This document shows positions 7,481 through 9,571 of a DNA stretch of 9,571 bases, in pieces (the stretch's first letter is position 1; the number at the start of each line of letters is the position of its first letter). Below the pieces are notes generated by a model. That model had not been told where the DNA came from. It worked only from the letters and a program-made list of their open reading frames with translations, and did no database searches. The position numbers were made by a program, and so were the translations under genes. The DNA comes from DATMBL01 sp050735975 (GTDB taxonomy: Bacteria > Desulfobacterota > Binatia > UBA9968): the NCBI GenBank assembly GCA_050735975.1, contig JBOHVS010000287.1, positions 1 through 9,571 of the forward strand, written 5' to 3'.

Positions 7481-9570
7481 GCGCCCGCAGAGAGTTTCTG
7501 GGCACTCGAATGCCCGGCTCCGAGATCTACAACCTTGAGTCCGTCGGATTCTTTACTGTCTGTCAGCACGATAAAACGGTAACCGGCCCACACCTCATCT
7601 TTTGCGCCTTCCTCGGCATCGCTTACTTTAGCTTGAATCTCCGCCCGGTCCGTTCGGTCGTAGTCCGTACCCAATGAACCGTCTGCGACTTCCTTTGAAA
7701 CTTTCTTCCAGGCCAACATTAGCTCGACCTTATCGCGGAGGTCTCGCCCGGGCTTCTTGAAGCACCACACGAGTGAGCCAGGGTAAAGCCTCGGAGACTT
7801 TCCCCGAGTCTTCGACCACTCAACGACTCGCTCTCGAACCGGTCCGGCTCCCGTCCACTCGGTTTCCGGGTCCATAAGGGCCAGCGCCAATCGCGGAGAA
7901 TCGGCCACCGCTGCACCATCCTCCGGAAACGGCTCGATCGGTATCGTCGCCCCACGATCCCATTCCTTCTTTACCAAAGTCCGCATGGTCGGTCTGGTCT
8001 CTGTCGTTTCGTCAAGCGATGCCCGACGATCGCTAACCGCCTTTCGTATGGTCGCCTTATGATAGATTTTATAACCGTCTGAACCGACCGGACTTATGAA
8101 GAACGCTTTCGCTTCCAGGCTGTACGCGGCGTTATCTATCGAGGTCGTATCGATTTCCGGTTCGCCGAGGGCAAACCGAAGCTCAGGCAAATGGGCGACC
8201 TTGTCCACCTGCCCACCCGATGACTCGAATAAGATTGTGGTCGCGACTCGCCGATGAATGTTCCGCAATGGTCCCTTCGTGTCAGCGTCGAGAGCCCGCG
8301 CGTGTGATTGCTGGCCGGCAATGTCCACGGAAATAGCAGAACTCAGTCGTGGCTCGCCAAGCTGCCCTAGTATCACCGCACGAAAATTCTCCACTTCCAG
8401 TGGTGCGGAACCTAGAGTAATCACCGGTTCACGCCGAGCCTGTTCGTATCCCTCGCGAAAAGTCCATGAGACCCACTGCGCAAGCATCGCTAAAGTCCCC
8501 CGGGTCTGTTGGTACTGGGGAAGCGCTTGCCACTTGCGTTGGAAAACCGAGAGCGTGGCGGGGTGAAAGGGATAGCAAACCTCGAAGCGGCCCCGTAAGT
8601 ACTCGCGAGCTTTAGCTTCGGTGGCGGTAGTATCCACGGCTGTCCACTCCGGAGGCAGTTGCGCTCGTTTTTCAAAGCACCAATCGGCATAAACCTTGGC
8701 GACGTTCCTCCGTGTTCGATCGTTTCCCAGGTCTTCGAATAGTCTCCGGCGTATGACTTCGCTAATTTCACTTTCATCATTGGCGATCAGATCCTTAGCC
8801 ACGCGCCTTACAACTTTGGTAATCCTGTCCTGCCACTGCTGATCGGAATCCGTCATTTCCACCTGGCTCCGCGGTAGGCTTATTACTGCCGCCGTGCGCG
8901 TCGTGCCCGTCGTTGCCACCGTCAGATTCTGGATGAATGCGTGAAAGGCATCAGCCATGCCCCTATGTCGATTGAGAAAATTTAGAACCTCATCGAAAAG
9001 AATCAGCACCACTCCGCCGGCAGCATCGAAGAGCCTTCCAATCGCTTCGGTGCCTGGAGGCGTCGTTTTCGCTGCCGGACCCAAGCACGCAACCCCCTGG
9101 TCACCGGCAATCTGTCGAGCAATGTCGATCCACGGCGTTTCTCTGCCGTCTTGCGGGTCCCAGGCATTCCCAACGAACACGCCCACTTTTGCCTGCGGCA
9201 CAACCGCTAGACCTGCCGCCTGCACCAAGTCCGCTACACCAGAATAGCCGCCTGCCTTGCTTCCGTTTTTCGCGAGGTGATAGAGAGCCGTCAGAGTATG
9301 CGTTTTGCCTCCACCGAATTGTGTAATGAGCGTAAGTACCGGAGCGGCGTTTTCAGTTTGACCCGCCAGGCGCTGCAGAACCATCCCAGCGTGTTCCTTA
9401 AGCGCCCTCGTGAAGCACGTGCGCAAGAAGAACTTTTCTGGATCCCGATAATCCTCCGGCGCCTTTCCTGCGACGACCTGCTCCAGAGCGATGGCAAACT
9501 CGTCCGGATTGAACGATCGTCCCTCGCGTACCTCTTTTCGCGGGGTGGCGATTTTATACCAAGGGTCCAT
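7477..9570 (-). CDS. DUF499-type P-loop ATPase, N-terminal part (truncated by frameshift)
   Basis: This 697-residue protein begins MDPWYKIATPRKEVREG, a typical DUF499 family N-terminus, so the ATG at 9570, one base from the window edge, is probably the real start. Walker A is QFGGGKTHT at 84-92 and Walker B is VVLILFDEVLNF at 187-198 with Asp193-Glu194, so the ATPase core looks functional. The rest of the homologous region continues to about residue 690. It then ends in seven residues (QKLSAGA) and a TGA, which I read as an out-of-frame tail. An intact version joined to the next frame would have about 920 residues, in keeping with the family. DUF499 proteins are often encoded beside DUF1156 DNA methylases and other genes of putative phage-defence loci. 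Their molecular role is not well defined. Neighbours upstream would lie beyond base 9571. No signal peptide or membrane segment is seen. Confidence 0.85.
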   Translation of the reverse strand: MDPWYKIATPRKEVREGRSFNPDEFAIALEQVVAGKAPEDYRDPEKFFLRTCFTRALKEHAGMVLQRLAGQTENAAPVLTLITQFGGGKTHTLTALYHLAKNGSKAGGYSGVADLVQAAGLAVVPQAKVGVFVGNAWDPQDGRETPWIDIARQIAGDQGVACLGPAAKTTPPGTEAIGRLFDAAGGVVLILFDEVLNFLNRHRGMADAFHAFIQNLTVATTGTTRTAAVISLPRSQVEMTDSDQQWQDRITKVVRRVAKDLIANDESEISEVIRRRLFEDLGNDRTRRNVAKVYADWCFEKRAQLPPEWTAVDTTATEAKAREYLRGRFEVCYPFHPATLSVFQRKWQALPQYQQTRGTLAMLAQWVSWTFREGYEQARREPVITLGSAPLEVENFRAVILGQLGEPRLSSAISVDIAGQQSHARALDADTKGPLRNIHRRVATTILFESSGGQVDKVAHLPELRFALGEPEIDTTSIDNAAYSLEAKAFFISPVGSDGYKIYHKATIRKAVSDRRASLDETTETRPTMRTLVKKEWDRGATIPIEPFPEDGAAVADSPRLALALMDPETEWTGAGPVRERVVEWSKTRGKSPRLYPGSLVWCFKKPGRDLRDKVELMLAWKKVSKEVADGSLGTDYDRTDRAEIQAKVSDAEEGAKDEVWAGYRFIVLTDSKESDGLKVVDLGAGHSSAQKLSAGA
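7496..7501 (-). other. Probable frameshift point in the DUF499-type gene
   Basis: Reading leftward, the upstream frame gives GHSSA then CAG AAA CTC TCT and soon a stop at 7477. The frame one base back gives GAA ACT CTC TGC, encoding ETLCGRVIQALK and continuing to 6809. The switch must fall between 7553, where the second frame has a stop, and 7477. One extra G after CAG at 7498 would give SSAQETLCGRV and a 2763-base gene of 920 residues plus stop. No classic slippery heptamer is present, which argues against programmed -1 frameshifting. Confidence 0.65.
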
Positions 9571-9571
9571 A

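Noticed and set aside
7495..7502. Programmed -1 frameshifting in the DUF499-type gene
   Set aside because: The bases around the junction (GCC CAG AAA CTC) do not form an X-XXY-YYZ slippery heptamer, and no clear downstream pseudoknot was recognised.

Overview
The window looks like bacterial chromosome with moderately high GC in the coding regions. It holds a complete glutamate synthase (GOGAT) operon, gltB then gltD, on the + strand, and facing it on the - strand a broken gene for a large P-loop ATPase of the DUF499 type. Nothing here fixes the taxon. The pyridine-nucleotide-type (two-subunit) GOGAT and the style of the dispersed palindromic repeats would fit a deltaproteobacterium-like or related uncultured soil/sediment lineage, but that is a weak inference.

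Layout. Bases 1-111 contain no gene I can defend. Bases 112-304 are a MITE-like, almost fully palindromic repeat that ends 8 bases before the gltB Shine-Dalgarno. gltB (323-4909) encodes the large GOGAT subunit. The 222-base gap between gltB and gltD holds a second, shorter repeat of the same family (4914-5042), in the opposite orientation. gltD (best start 5132, end 6616) encodes the small subunit. Bases 6617-6808 are an AT-richer convergent spacer with a 7-bp perfect hairpin. From 6809 to the right edge runs the DUF499-type ATPase on the - strand, in two frames: a 697-residue N-terminal part (9570-7477) and a 223-residue C-terminal part (7480-6809). One missing base near 7498-7500 would explain the split.

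How the genes work together. GltB releases ammonia from glutamine in its N-terminal amidotransferase domain and channels it to 2-oxoglutarate at the FMN/3Fe-4S site. GltD takes electrons from a reduced pyridine nucleotide (normally NADPH) and passes them through FAD and 4Fe-4S clusters to GltB. The product is glutamate, the output of the GS-GOGAT nitrogen assimilation cycle. The DUF499 ATPase is unrelated to this. Such genes typically lie next to DNA-methylase-type genes in putative phage-defence or DNA-modification loci, so the right edge is probably the end of such a locus, with its other genes outside the window.

Most notable: the paired MITE-like elements before and inside the glt operon, and the single-base frameshift that cuts off about the last quarter of the DUF499 ATPase.
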